From Tridacna crocea (lineage: Eukaryota; Mollusca; Bivalvia; Cardiida; Cardiidae): a stretch of DNA of 64,000 bases. Shown here piece after piece: positions 34,201 to 39,350 of this stretch (position 1 is its first letter; each line of letters opens with the position of its first letter). The translations under genes were made by a program, and so were the position numbers. Under the pieces are notes generated by a model, which saw nothing but the letters and a program-made list of their open reading frames with translations, had not been told where the DNA came from and searched no databases. The stretch covers positions 16,455,001-16,519,000 of the forward strand of contig OX031058.1 in the NCBI GenBank assembly GCA_943736015.1. The letters are read 5' to 3'.

Positions 34201-34492
34201 TCTCATATTTTCAATTTTTCAGACATTACCACCAAAACTGGATGAAGGCTGCTTGATAATCAACAGCTCAACTTCCAAATGGATACCCCAGTCATGTGAA
34301 AATCCAAATATTAAACATTATATGCTGTGTGAACCTTTGGAAACAAAATTAAAGGAATACAGTCAGCCGCTGAAAACAAGCACTCAAGCTCCAGCACCAG
34401 CTACATCGCCCAAACCTGTCAACTCATCCAGTGCTGGACCAAATATAGCTAGAAGATATGCAGACTTTTATCATGATTACTTTGATTATTAG
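4162..34492 (+). CDS. Lys/Arg-rich repeat protein with C-terminal C-type lectin-like domain (13 exons, 5' incomplete)
   Basis: Exons: 4162-4257, 8193-11054, 14738-14812, 19779-19862, 20784-20867, 22841-22867, 23542-23619, 24256-24339, 25221-25304, 28825-28950, 30388-30555, 32147-32256, 34223-34492. All have AG acceptors and GT donors. Eleven introns are phase 1 and the last is phase 0. Spliced, they give 1,381 codons and a stop with no internal stop at any junction. Residues about 1-1190 are strongly basic; about 33-986 come from one repeat exon. Residues about 1202-1329 form a C-type lectin-like domain with six cysteines, and about 52 residues follow. No start codon or signal peptide exon was found, so the 5' end is probably upstream of the window. 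A CTLD normally acts outside the cell, so a secreted basic matrix, adhesive or polyanion-binding protein is plausible. That role is inference: neither substrate nor tissue can be read from the sequence. Confidence 0.8.
4258..4975. other. Intron sequence, nothing recognised
   Basis: Follows the exon 4162-4257. The 81-codon frame at 4580-4825 has no repeat, phase or composition support. Confidence 0.45.
5167..5394 (+). mobile_element. Hairpin MITE, family A, nested
   Basis: A full-length copy inserted in the tandem-repeat element 4976-8010. The left end is TTAC-CCATTACCACACAATC, the right end GGTAATGGG-TTAA; centre CTGGTAACCAG. Confidence 0.85.
5720..7525 (+). repeat. 903-bp direct tandem duplication
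   Basis: The segment about 5720-6622 recurs about 6623-7525 with few changes. For example, AAGAATAGATAAG and the frames starting at 6061 and 6363 reappear exactly 903 bp later. The copies are much closer to each other than neighbouring 150-bp units are, so the duplication is recent. Confidence 0.75.
8085..8160 (+). repeat. Short repeat next to an element end
   Basis: Carries ATCACCGATGGTGTCCACTC and ATCTTTCACCGAAAAAAATA, related to 948-1037 and 39272-39350. It lies directly upstream of the giant basic exon's acceptor. Confidence 0.5.
8193..11054 (+). CDS. Giant Lys/Arg-rich repeat exon (954 codons)
   Basis: The exon runs from the acceptor TATTTTTCAG to the donor GTGAGT and is 2,862 bp, a multiple of three, phase 1 at both ends. 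It is fully open. The first 1.1 kb is a tandem repeat of exactly 60 bp, giving a 20-residue unit close to MMRRKMLQRKRKLAKQRKKK. From about 9.7 kb the unit becomes longer and more degenerate, with recurring LSKKELARMRQRK and KRKMMQKKRKLARL blocks. Lys and Arg make up most residues; Met, Leu, Gln and Ala recur at fixed positions; Cys is absent and acidic residues are very rare. Other frames contain repeated TGA and TAG codons (from ATGAGA and CTAGAA), so the open frame is not a trivial result of A-richness. Long hydrophobic open frames on the minus strand here are shadows. Confidence 0.85.
11196..11483 (-). mobile_element. tRNA-derived SINE
   Basis: The right end, read on the minus strand, has a tRNA-like A box (AGCTCAGTGGAAGC) and B box (GGTCGCCAGTTCGACCCC). 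The other end has the body motif CAGTTTTCAACATTATTTCA. A second copy with the same order lies at 30828-31113. The layout resembles SINEs I know to be common in molluscs. Confidence 0.7.
11530..12550. mobile_element. 1.0-kb TA-flanked inverted-repeat DNA transposon
   Basis: Left end CAGGTGTCCGGAAAGTAAGG matches the inverse of the right end (…CCTTACTTTCCGGACACCCTG) with one mismatch, and TA flanks both sides (11528-11529, 12551-12552). This is the Tc1/mariner-type arrangement. Two minus-strand frames (12309-12103 and 12125-11931) overlap and may be remnants of a coding region; I cannot match them to a transposase. The size is at the lower limit for an autonomous element, so it is probably non-autonomous or decayed. 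Confidence 0.75.
12626..12794 (+). mobile_element. Hairpin MITE, family A, short symmetric form
   Basis: TTAA-CCCTTTACCAAACAATCC to GGTAAAGAG-TTAA, only 169 bp. Both arms resemble the short arm of the full-length form; centre CTGGTAATCAG. Confidence 0.85.
12975..13713 (+). mobile_element. Tandem-repeat non-autonomous element (ATGCTCCCGAAACATTTCGG family)
   Basis: Opens with a CCGAAACATTTCGG hairpin and a TGTCTGTTTGTCTGTCTGTC tract. About four repeats follow with CCCAGATACCTCTTTCC and TTCTCAATTACAGGCTG. It ends GGAGCATAACCCTTCTCTGA. A related fragment lies near 24925-25060. Confidence 0.55.
13750..14709 (+). mobile_element. Tandem-repeat non-autonomous element (CTCTACTGGCTG family)
   Basis: Same start hairpin (CTCTACTGGCTTCCAGCCAG), TCTGTCCGTCCGTTAG tract, about 150-bp units and CCCTTCAGGGCCTTCTAG end as 198-913. 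Confidence 0.65.
14738..14812 (+). CDS. Basic exon of the CTLD gene (75 bp)
   Basis: Lies between CGTCAACAG and GTGAGT, phase 1-1. It encodes 24 full codons, MKTGRRKRRSL followed by RPSRRRCRYRHLL, and carries one Cys. It sits in a 110-bp gap between two tandem-repeat elements (ending near 14709 and starting near 14821), so it survived insertions on both sides. Confidence 0.75.
14821..15838 (+). mobile_element. Tandem-repeat non-autonomous element (TTAGCTCACCTGAGC family)
   Basis: Begins TTAGCTCACCTGAGCACAAT and ends GGGCCATCTTGGCCCTCTTG. Units of about 150 bp carry CTCTGGTGAATGGGGGCT and GGTCAGATTTTGAAATAATT. An inverted relative runs off the window end at 63329. Confidence 0.65.
15921..16149 (+). 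mobile_element. Hairpin MITE, family A
   Basis: Left end decayed (CCCTTTATAAAACAATCCC); right TTAA at 16146. Centre CTGGCAACCAG in a long stem. Confidence 0.8.
16150..17241. other. Intron sequence, mostly unrecognised
   Basis: A decayed hairpin relative may lie near 16360-16560 (GAAAACATTGTGAGAGAAAG). I see no supported exon; the weak candidate at 16234-16269 is listed among the rejected items. Confidence 0.4.
17242..17467 (-). mobile_element. Hairpin MITE, family A, inverse orientation
   Basis: TTAA-CTCATTATCTTACAACAA, long arm first, centre GTGGTTACCATC. The right end is decayed. Confidence 0.75.
17468..18337. other. Intron sequence, nothing recognised
   Basis: Short frames on both strands only, with no splice-bounded basic exon and no known repeat. 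Confidence 0.4.
18338..18566 (-). mobile_element. Hairpin MITE, family A, inverse orientation
   Basis: TTAA at both ends, 229 bp. The centre CTGGTTACCAG lies in a near-perfect stem (GAAAACACTGTGGGAAAAGG). Confidence 0.9.
18999..19226 (-). mobile_element. Hairpin MITE, A arms with a B-type centre
   Basis: TTAA at both ends. The outer arms belong to family A (GAAAGAGTTTGCAGACGAC), but the centre is GCTCGTTACGAGC as in family B. Confidence 0.85.
19277..19500 (-). mobile_element. Hairpin MITE, family A, inverse orientation
   Basis: Left TTAA-CTCCTTACCAATCAACAA; centre CTGGTTATCAG; the right end (GTCATAAAGA) has lost TTAA. Confidence 0.8.
19779..19862 (+). CDS. Basic 84-bp exon of the CTLD gene
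   Basis: Acceptor TGTATTTCAG, donor GTAAGT, phase 1-1, 27 full codons. The product is Lys/Arg-rich with some acidic residues (QYKKRKKERAERFRKL) and is predicted helical. It is one of four exons of exactly 84 bp in this gene. Confidence 0.8.
19993..20075 (+). mobile_element. tRNA-like sequence, probably a SINE head
   Basis: The A-box-like TTAGCTCAGTGGTTAAGG and the B-box-like GGCTTCGAATCCTGCCC are about 30 bp apart on the plus strand. The flanks do not pair into a good acceptor stem, so a functional tRNA gene is unlikely. Confidence 0.45.
20429..20646 (-). mobile_element. Hairpin MITE, family A, inverse orientation
   Basis: TTAA at both ends. The centre is shortened: one stem side reads GAGAAAATGATGG and runs directly into TTTCTCC. 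Confidence 0.85.
20784..20867 (+). CDS. Basic 84-bp exon of the CTLD gene
   Basis: Acceptor TTTCTCTTACAG, donor GTAAGT, phase 1-1, 27 full codons (KQRAQRRKANP, then IREVQKLKQLAQ). Same length and phase as 19779-19862, which suggests exon duplication. Confidence 0.8.
21094..21672 (+). mobile_element. Tandem-repeat non-autonomous element, 3'-truncated (CTCTACTGGCTG family)
   Basis: Typical start hairpin and GTCCGTCTGTCCGTCCG tract with three to four units, but no CCCTTCAGGGCCTTCTAG end. Confidence 0.6.
21820..22050 (+). mobile_element. Decayed hairpin MITE, family A
   Basis: ATCCTTTACCAAAGACT to TTAGTTTGGTACAAGG. The centre is heavily diverged. Confidence 0.5.
22063..22291 (+). mobile_element. 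Hairpin MITE, family A
   Basis: TTAA at both ends, 229 bp; centre CTGGTAACCAG with a near-perfect stem of 30 bp or more. Confidence 0.9.
22355..22660 (+). repeat. Dispersed repeat (GTTATGGCTCTGGTTGTC family)
   Basis: A microsatellite-like GTCTATCTGTCCATCTGTCC head, then CCTGCAGTTTTCATAGAATA and ATATGTCACTCTGCAAAGC. A diverged copy is at 31795-32045. Confidence 0.5.
22841..22867 (+). CDS. 27-bp micro-exon of the CTLD gene
   Basis: Acceptor TTTCTTTTTCAAAG, donor GTAAGT. It encodes LRQRRREG plus split codons, phase 1-1. It is very short, but both splice sites are strong and phase and composition match the neighbours. Confidence 0.65.
23076..23241 (+). mobile_element. Hairpin MITE, family A, short symmetric form
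   Basis: TTAA at both ends, 166 bp, with arms like 12626-12794 and a partly deleted centre (GAAAATGCATTTTC). Confidence 0.85.
23542..23619 (+). CDS. 78-bp exon of the CTLD gene
   Basis: Acceptor CCAAATTTCAG, donor GTAAGT, phase 1-1, 25 full codons (HISPKMVRQYSTLL, then SKHMWLQRLKK). It is less basic than its neighbours. Confidence 0.7.
23828..24054 (-). mobile_element. Decayed hairpin MITE, family A
   Basis: GCTTTTTACCACAACAGAATT to TGTGATAAAAGGTTA with a diverged stem (TTGGTTACCCACATTTTCTC). Confidence 0.55.
24256..24339 (+). CDS. Very basic 84-bp exon of the CTLD gene
   Basis: Acceptor TTTTTATACATAG, donor GTGAGT, phase 1-1, 27 full codons. Most residues are Lys, Arg or His (KKKYKWRRRYQYHRRRNRRR), with several aromatic residues. 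Confidence 0.8.
24451..24649 (+). mobile_element. Hairpin MITE, family A, internally deleted
   Basis: TTAA at both ends. The left stem arm is missing; CTGGTTACCAGCATTTTCTCC remains. Confidence 0.8.
25221..25304 (+). CDS. Probable 84-bp exon of the CTLD gene with a weak donor
   Basis: Acceptor GGAATTTTCAG is good. The frame is open through TNQNHQKNVLRRGRSNN. A donor GTCATT at 25305 gives exactly 84 bp and phase 1, matching three other exons, but the site departs from the GTRAGT consensus. Composition is Asn/Gln/Arg-rich rather than Lys-rich. Transcript data could move the 3' border or show the exon to be skipped. Confidence 0.55.
25337..25614 (-). mobile_element. Hairpin MITE, family A, with a duplicated stem piece
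   Basis: Left TTAA-TCCTTTATCAAATGACAA. One complete stem (25453-25509) is followed by a second GTGGGAAAAGGAGAAAAAGC arm. Confidence 0.7.
25615..26328. other. Intron sequence with a decayed MITE fragment
   Basis: About 25650-25785 resembles the long arm of family A (AACCCTTTCAAAGGTAAATC). I see nothing else. Confidence 0.4.
26708..27509 (+). pseudogene. mariner-family transposase pseudogene
   Basis: Frame 26708-27022 encodes the N-terminal helix-turn-helix region (VIEFCVDLKMTQAQMFKQL, later IAVRQIAETVRISKSSVY). After a gap that lacks the first catalytic Asp block, the C-terminal catalytic part appears in two shifted frames. QDNAPCHTS is near 27216-27242. HSPVLAPLDYAFFPYLKSQL lies at about 27304-27363. 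The element-encoded part stops near 27509, where another element is inserted; the last residues of the longest frame come from that insertion. Frameshifts and the missing block make it inactive. Confidence 0.85.
27509..28450 (-). mobile_element. Tandem-repeat non-autonomous element nested in mariner
   Basis: Read on the minus strand it starts near GGTCACCTGAGCACAAAG and ends GGACCATGATGGTCCAC. Units of about 170 bp carry CTAGTTTCAGAGAAGAAG and CCAGGGGCATC. The last residues of the mariner frame are encoded by its end, so it truncated the transposase. Confidence 0.65.
28825..28950 (+). CDS. 126-bp linker exon before the lectin-like domain
   Basis: Acceptor TTTGTTTTTCCAG, donor GTGAGC, phase 1-1, 41 full codons. 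The first half has two cysteines 19 residues apart (RCSENEY and PKRCSNV). The second half is basic (KRGKLKRMRRLN). The cysteine pair may form a small disulfide loop ahead of the CTLD. Confidence 0.75.
28990..29200 (+). mobile_element. Hairpin MITE, family A
   Basis: ACCTTTACCACACAATCC to GTAAAGACTTAA; centre CTGCTTACTAGC. Confidence 0.75.
29201..29939. other. Intron sequence, no supported feature
   Basis: A 68-codon plus frame at 29307-29513 has several cysteines (MCKKCKEK), but no usable phase-1 splice borders. Confidence 0.4.
29940..30167 (+). mobile_element. Hairpin MITE, family A, best-preserved hairpin
   Basis: TTAA at both ends. Positions 29995-30061 are a perfect inverted repeat of 33-bp arms around one unpaired base (CTGGT-A-ACCAG). 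The stem would be in the pre-mRNA of the CTLD gene. Confidence 0.92.
30240..30333 (-). mobile_element. Hairpin MITE fragment, family A
   Basis: TGCTGGTTACCAGCATTC then TATAGGGTCATTTGAAACTT; one half only. Confidence 0.55.
30388..30555 (+). CDS. C-type lectin-like domain, N-terminal half
   Basis: Acceptor GATAATTTCAG, donor GTAAAT, phase 1-1, 55 full codons. The opening CPNQYTAVGDDCF fits a long-form CTLD: a Cys pair at the N-terminal hairpin, then first-helix residues with a third Cys in ITQAASICIHLNG, and a second helix around TAKKQINIMQFLN. Spacing is normal for the family. Confidence 0.85.
30828..31113 (-). mobile_element. tRNA-derived SINE, second copy
   Basis: Shares the body (TTTTCAACATTATTTCA, CACAATTTTCTTTCCAA, CCACTGGCTGC) and the minus-strand tRNA-like head (TAGCTCAGTGGGTAGCATGC) with the copy at 11196-11483. 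The B box is more decayed. A hairpin MITE abuts it at 31118. Confidence 0.65.
31118..31345 (+). mobile_element. Hairpin MITE, family B
   Basis: TTAA-CCCTTTACCCCATAAGG to GAAAAGGG-TTAA. Centre TTGCTTGTCACGAGCAA in a long stem. Confidence 0.88.
31400..31623 (-). mobile_element. Hairpin MITE, family A, inverse orientation
   Basis: TTAA at both ends; centre CTGGTTACCAG. Confidence 0.88.
31795..32045 (+). repeat. Dispersed repeat (GTTATGGCTCTGGTTGTC family), diverged copy
   Basis: Shares GTCTGTCTGTCTATC, CCTCCTACAGTTTTCATTGG and ATGTGTCGCTTTGCAAAGC with 22355-22660. Confidence 0.45.
32147..32256 (+). CDS. C-type lectin-like domain, WIGL-region exon
   Basis: Acceptor GTGAACATTTTAG, donor GTTTGT, phase 1 in and phase 0 out. 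It encodes 36 full codons with TFWLAPLHYETGRFLWTSD, where FWLAP takes the place of the CTLD WIGL motif and FLWTSD is the usual following strand. No EPN or QPD triplet follows before the next exon. Confidence 0.85.
32437..32659 (-). mobile_element. Hairpin MITE, family A, inverse orientation
   Basis: ACTCATTACGAAACGACAAA to GGTAAAGTG-TTAA; centre CTGATTATCAG. Confidence 0.8.
33139..33395. mobile_element. Dispersed inverted-repeat element, family C
   Basis: Begins GGCACTCAGACATTTGTAT, ends AAATGTCTGAATGCCC, and contains TTAGCCTGCTCGAAGTGCAC. Copies also at 57262-57484 and 61520-61755. Confidence 0.6.
33757..33985 (+). mobile_element. Hairpin MITE, family A, first of a TTAA-sharing pair
   Basis: TTAA at both ends; centre CTGGTAAACAG. 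Its right TTAA (33982-33985) is also the left TTAA of the next copy. Confidence 0.88.
33982..34180 (+). mobile_element. Hairpin MITE, family A, second of the pair, deleted centre
   Basis: TTAA at both ends. The right half of the stem is lost. It ends 43 bp before the last exon of the CTLD gene. Confidence 0.85.
34223..34492 (+). CDS. C-type lectin-like domain, C-terminal part, and tail (last exon)
   Basis: Acceptor TTTCAATTTTTCAG, phase 0, stop TAG at 34490-34492. It encodes 89 residues. The first 37 complete the CTLD: EGCLII, SKWIPQSC and YMLCE supply Cys 4, 5 and 6. The WND calcium site is replaced by SKW-I-P. The tail is Pro/Ser/Thr-rich, then ends ADFYHDYFDY, a Tyr/Asp cluster. I saw no transmembrane segment. 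Confidence 0.85.
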   Translation, partial: TLPPKLDEGCLIINSSTSKWIPQSCENPNIKHYMLCEPLETKLKEYSQPLKTSTQAPAPATSPKPVNSSSAGPNIARRYADFYHDYFDY

Positions 34493-34970
34493 TGAATGTC
34501 ACTTTTTTTGTTTTGTGAAACAAAGCTCTATTTTGTTTCAGAATTCTTGATGAATCAACAAGACAGTGATAAATTTTTTTTTATTATTTTTGTGATCTAA
34601 TAATCTGTTATATCTATATATGTTGTTACCATTTAGCTGAATCTTCAAATTGCATCAGTTAGTTCTAATATTATGAACATCTGAAGGATCTTCTTGGACA
34701 GAAAAGAATAACACTTAACCCTTATCCTGCTATGTAACTAAAATTGAATTATTAATTTTAAATTCGATATTGATAACCCAAATATTGCTGTTTCAAACAT
34801 AGGTTTTCGGGAATGATATCTCAATAATGGACAGTGTAGATCAAAGATCAGACTGCACATTCTGAGCAGTCTGATCTTTATCTACTCTGTCCACAAAAGG
34901 TCAGCTTGTCGCGCTTACCAGGCAAAGGGTTAAATTGGTCTGCTGATTGTTAGCCAAGTATCAGTAAAAG
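34493..34970. other. Probable 3' UTR and downstream sequence of the CTLD gene
   Basis: No clean AATAAA directly downstream. A palindromic AGATCAGACTGCACATTCTG with its inverse lies at about 34848-34880, and similar pieces occur near 32985 and 58500. Confidence 0.35.
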
Positions 34971-35200
34971 TTAACCCTTTACCAAGGTTCAAGGCTTTTA
35001 TTACCCCTGTTCAAGGATTCTATTAGCCTAAGGAGGAAGGCTTTAGAAAAAAAATATGGAGAAAGGAGAAAATACTGGTATCCAGCATGTTCTCCTTTTT
35101 TCATGATGTTTAGATTCTGTCAGCCAAATCCCAGTATTTGAGACATACTATTTGTTATCTGCATATGCTATCAAAATGGACCAGTCCAATTTTTTTTTTC
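34971..35200 (+). mobile_element. Decayed hairpin MITE, family A
   Basis: Left TTAA-CCCTTTACCAAGG. The centre and right end are diverged. Confidence 0.6.
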
Positions 35201-35920
35201 AGGTAATAGATGGAAGTAAAAAGATGAAAGTGCAGATGCAGATGCCTGTAACGAGAAATTTGCTTCTTTTCCTATCTATGAATACATGTATTTTACAGGC
35301 ATTTAGTCATAAAGTAACTTCTACCGATTTATTACAACATTGATGTATAAATTTTGCATTTATATGTACTGTTCCAAATCTTTAAGTTATTTTATGTTTT
35401 TTGTTGGAGAACTAGCATTCTGCTGAACTTTTTAATGCCATATTTATTTTTGCAACTGAAAACAGCCATTTGATATGGAACATTTCCGTTTTTTTTTTTT
35501 AATTCAAATGCACTGATAAAATATGGCACTGAAAGGTTGAATATTATTTTTACCAATTGTCTTCAATACCATACCAATTTTCATGACAAGCATTCTGATA
35601 CGTTTACACAAAAGTTGTCAGCCAGTCAGATAACTAGTCTGGAAATTCATTATTGGAACGGCTGAGAAAAAGAGAAAGGATACATGGATGCAGGTGGCTA
35701 CCTTGGTCTTATATAATGTTACAACCAGTAGATGACTGTTTGTCATGCCACTGACATTGCAGAGAAAGGGGAAATTGTATTTGATAAGCAATATCTCCCT
35801 TTACCACAAAACTTTAGGTTGTACTAAATCTTACCAAAAAGATCAAAATGTTAAACATGTCTGTATTGAGAGAATTTTTCATATCACAAACCAAATGTGA
35901 TTGGAATCAGGATTTTTTCT
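35201..35920. other. Non-coding stretch, nothing recognised
   Basis: AT-rich, no long frame or known repeat. Confidence 0.4.
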
Positions 35921-36149
35921 TTAACCCTTTACCCCATAAGGCATTTCTATGGTATCTCTAACTGGCCCTATAGAACAGCTAGGATGAAGCCGTTTCTTAT
36001 GTGTAAAAGACATCTTTTGATAGTGTAGAAAACATTGTGGCATAAGGTGAAATTGCTCGTCATGAGCAATTTCACCTTTTGCCACAATGTTTTCCAAAGG
36101 CTCCTACAAGCAATTCATAGAAATGATTATCTATGGAGTAAAGGGTTAA
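35921..36149 (+). mobile_element. Hairpin MITE, family B
   Basis: TTAA at both ends, 229 bp; centre TTGCTCGTCATGAGCAA. Confidence 0.88.
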
Positions 36150-36990
36150 TATGCAGAAAATGTTGTTGGCAATTGACAAAATTCTGCCAGCCAGTATTTA
36201 GTTCTTTTCCCAAAATATTATCTAGTACTATGTTTCCAAGGGTCATTAAAACAGGATTGTGTGGTTAAGTGTTAAGATTAGTTCATGTTTGTATTAGTCT
36301 TACTGCAAATTTGATTTGGCAGATTAAATGCAACTTTGTGTCATGTATGCGGTAATCTTTTACCACAAAAGGATTTTTATATCCTTTCAATTGTCAACTT
36401 GTGAAAATATTTTAGGAAAAGGAGCAATAGCTGTTCCCATGGTTTCTATGTTTACCTCACTTTAATGCTTTGTCTTTTTGTGCCAATGTTACGTTGACTT
36501 GTGGGTCGATGATATGCTTGTGTGTTTTATGCATTTAACTTGTTACCACAAAATTGTCACTTTTAATGAATCTGACAGAGGTGGAACTTCTAGAAAATGC
36601 TGGTGACCAGCATTTTCTCCTTTTCCAACAATCTTTTCTACTCTATCATAGAACATAAATTTATATGTACCAATTTTTACTTTTTCATCTGCAGATTTTT
36701 CTAATTTGGAAGACTCTAAAATATATTAAAAAGCAAGGGAGCCCATGTACAAATGACAAAATTACATGTATACACTGTTTCAAACTCAAAATACTAACAG
36801 ATGAGATATTGCATATGGCATAATGATGAAAGTTGTATTTGAGGAGAGTAGAAAATGTGTGAAAAGGAGAATGTGTTGGTTACTGGCATTTTCCCCACAA
36901 TGTTTTCAAAGGGTTGCTTCCTTGGCATCTTTAAAATGCAGGATTTTGTGGTAAAGGGTTCAAACTTTGAAAGAGGTGCAGTTGAATGGT
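36150..36990. other. Non-coding stretch with MITE fragments
   Basis: Fragments of family A stems near 36410-36440, 36590-36640 (GCTGGTGACCAGC) and 36850-36960; nothing else. Confidence 0.45.
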
Positions 36991-37216
36991 TTAACTCATT
37001 ACCAAACAACACTATTTTAGGTTTGTCCAAATAAAAGCATTTGTAGACAAACTAAAAGTGACTGATGAAAATTTGGTATTGTTTTGTGAGGAGTAGAAAA
37101 CATTGTGGGAAAAGGAGAAAATGCTGGTTACCAGCATTTTCTCCTTTTCCCACAATGTTTTCTAAAGTCTTCTTTCATAGAGTCGTCAAAAATAGAGATT
37201 GTTTAGTTATTGGTTG
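36991..37216 (-). mobile_element. Hairpin MITE, family A, inverse orientation
   Basis: Left TTAA-CTCATTACCAAACAACA. The stem GAAAACATTGTGGGAAAAGG is near perfect around CTGGTTACCAG. The right TTAA is lost. Confidence 0.85.
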
Positions 37217-37271
37217 AATTTTAAGAGAAGAGAGATAGAGGATTTTTTTTTTTTGGTGAAAGATCAAATTT

Positions 37272-39239
37272 ATTATACCCCCCAAAACTCTGTTTTGGGG
37301 GGGTATATAGGAGTCAGCTTGTCGGTCCGTCCGTCCGTCCGTCTGTCGGTCGGTCTGTAGCTTTTTGTCCGCTCTATTTCTCATAAACTACTGGACGAAT
37401 TTTATTCAAACTTCACAGGTAAACACAGTATCAAGCTGAAATGTGCATATGAAATGTTGGTTATGGTTCATTGATTTTTCACTGAGTTATGGCCCTTTCA
37501 TGAAATTTCTTGTCCGCTCTTTTTCTCATCAACTATTGGACAGATTTGGTTCAAACTACACAAATAGACTCAGTATAAGGCAGAGATGTGCATATCCTAT
37601 TTTGGTTACAGTATATTTAGATTTCATGGAGTTATGGCCCTTTGATGATTCTGGACAAATTTTTTTTTTCATACTTGAATTTTGTCCGGAGCATATCTCC
37701 AAAACTATACTAGCTAGGGTTACGAAATTTAATGGGTTGATAGATCTCATTAAGGGGGAGTGCAGTGCACAGGAATCATAACTCTTGCTAGCTTAATTTT
37801 TGAGTTATTGCCCTTTGTTTTTTTTTTTATACTTGAATTTTGTCCAGAGCGTATCTCCAAAACTATACTAGCTAGGGTTATGAAATTTCATGGGTGGATA
37901 GGTCTCACCAAGGGGGAGTGCAGTGCACAGGAAATATAACTCATGCTTGCTTAATTTTTGAGTTATTGCCCTTTGTCGTTTTTAATACTACATACTAGCT
38001 AGGGTTATGAAATTTCATGGGTGGATAGATCTCGCCAAGGGGGAGTGCAGTGCACAGAAATCATAACTCCTGCTCACTTAATTTTTGAGTTATTGCCCTT
38101 TCATGAAATTTCTTGTCCGCTCTTTTTCTCATCAACTATTGGACAGATTTGGTTCAAACTACACAAATAGACTCAGTATAAGGCAGAGACATTGTGCATA
38201 TCCTATTTTGGTTACAGTATATTTAGATTTCATGGAGTTATGGCCCTTTGATGATTCTGGACAAATTTCTTTTTCATACTTGAATTTTGTCCGGAGCATA
38301 TCTCCAAAACTATACTAGCTAGGGTTATGAAATTTAATGGGTTGATAGATCTCATCAAGGGGGAGTGCAGTGCACAGGAATCATAACTCTTGCTAGCTTA
38401 ATTTTTGAGTTATTGCCCTTTGTTGTTTTTTTTTATATTTGAATTTTGTCCAGAGCGTATCTCCAAAACTATACTAGCTAGGGTTATGAAATTTCATGGG
38501 TGGATAGGTCTCACCAAGGGGGAGTGCAGTGCACAGGAATTATAACTCTTTCTTTGCTTAACTTTTTAGGTATTGCCCTTTGTCGTTTTTAATACTACAA
38601 TTTGGTCTGGAGCATATCTCCAAAACTATACTAGCTAGGGTTATGAAATTTCATGGGTGGATAGATCTCGCCAAGGGGGAGTGCAGTGCACAGGAATCAT
38701 AACTCCTGCTCACTTAATTTTTGAGTTATTGCCCTTTGTCGTTTTTAATACTTGAATTGGGTCCGGTGAATATCTCCAAAACTATACTAGCTAGGGTTAT
38801 GAAATTTCATAGGTGGATAGATCTCATCAAGGGGGAGTGCAGTGCATAGGAATCATAACTCCTGCTCACTTAATTTTTTAGTTATTGCCCTTTGTTTTTT
38901 TTCATACTTGAATTTTGTCCGGAGCGTATCTCCAAAACTATACTAGCTAGGGTTATGAAATTTCATGGATGGATAGATCTCATCAAGGGGGAGTGCAGTG
39001 CACAAGAATCATAACTCTTGCTCGCTTAATTTTTTAGTTATTGCCCTTTGTCGTTTCTCATACTTGAATTTAGTCCGGTGCATGCCCCAGCTTAACAACT
39101 TGGGGTTAGATGGGCGTAATTTGCCGCTCATGTTCAACTCTTACTTTTGTACTCAACCATTCTGCATTCTGTGACAAAGACCTGTTTGGTGGCAAGGAGC
39201 TGGTGGGGGGTATGATCACGTTGAGTGATAGCTCTAGTT
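37272..39239 (+). mobile_element. Tandem-repeat non-autonomous element (TTATACCCC family), 2 kb
   Basis: Opens ATTATACCCCCCAAAACTCT with a GGGGGGGTATA partner and a GTCCGTCCGTCCGTCTGTCG tract. Units of about 150 bp carry CCAAAACTATACTAGCTAGG and GGGGGAGTGCAGTGCACAGG. It ends GAGTGATAGCTCTAGTTTC, like 4976-8010. A block of about 640 bp (from 37495) is repeated from about 38097. Confidence 0.65.
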
Positions 39240-39271
39240 TCATCTGTAATATTTGCACAAGTGGTGCTGCC

Positions 39272-39350
39272 ACATGAGAAAATATTGCTGATGGAGTTCA
39301 CCAGATGAAAAAAATTTTGATCTTTCACGGAAAAAAAATCAAATATTCTA
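39272..39350 (+). repeat. Short repeat next to an element end
   Basis: CACATGAGAAAATATTGCTG, then ATTTTGATCTTTCACGGAAA, as at 948 and 8085. Confidence 0.5.
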
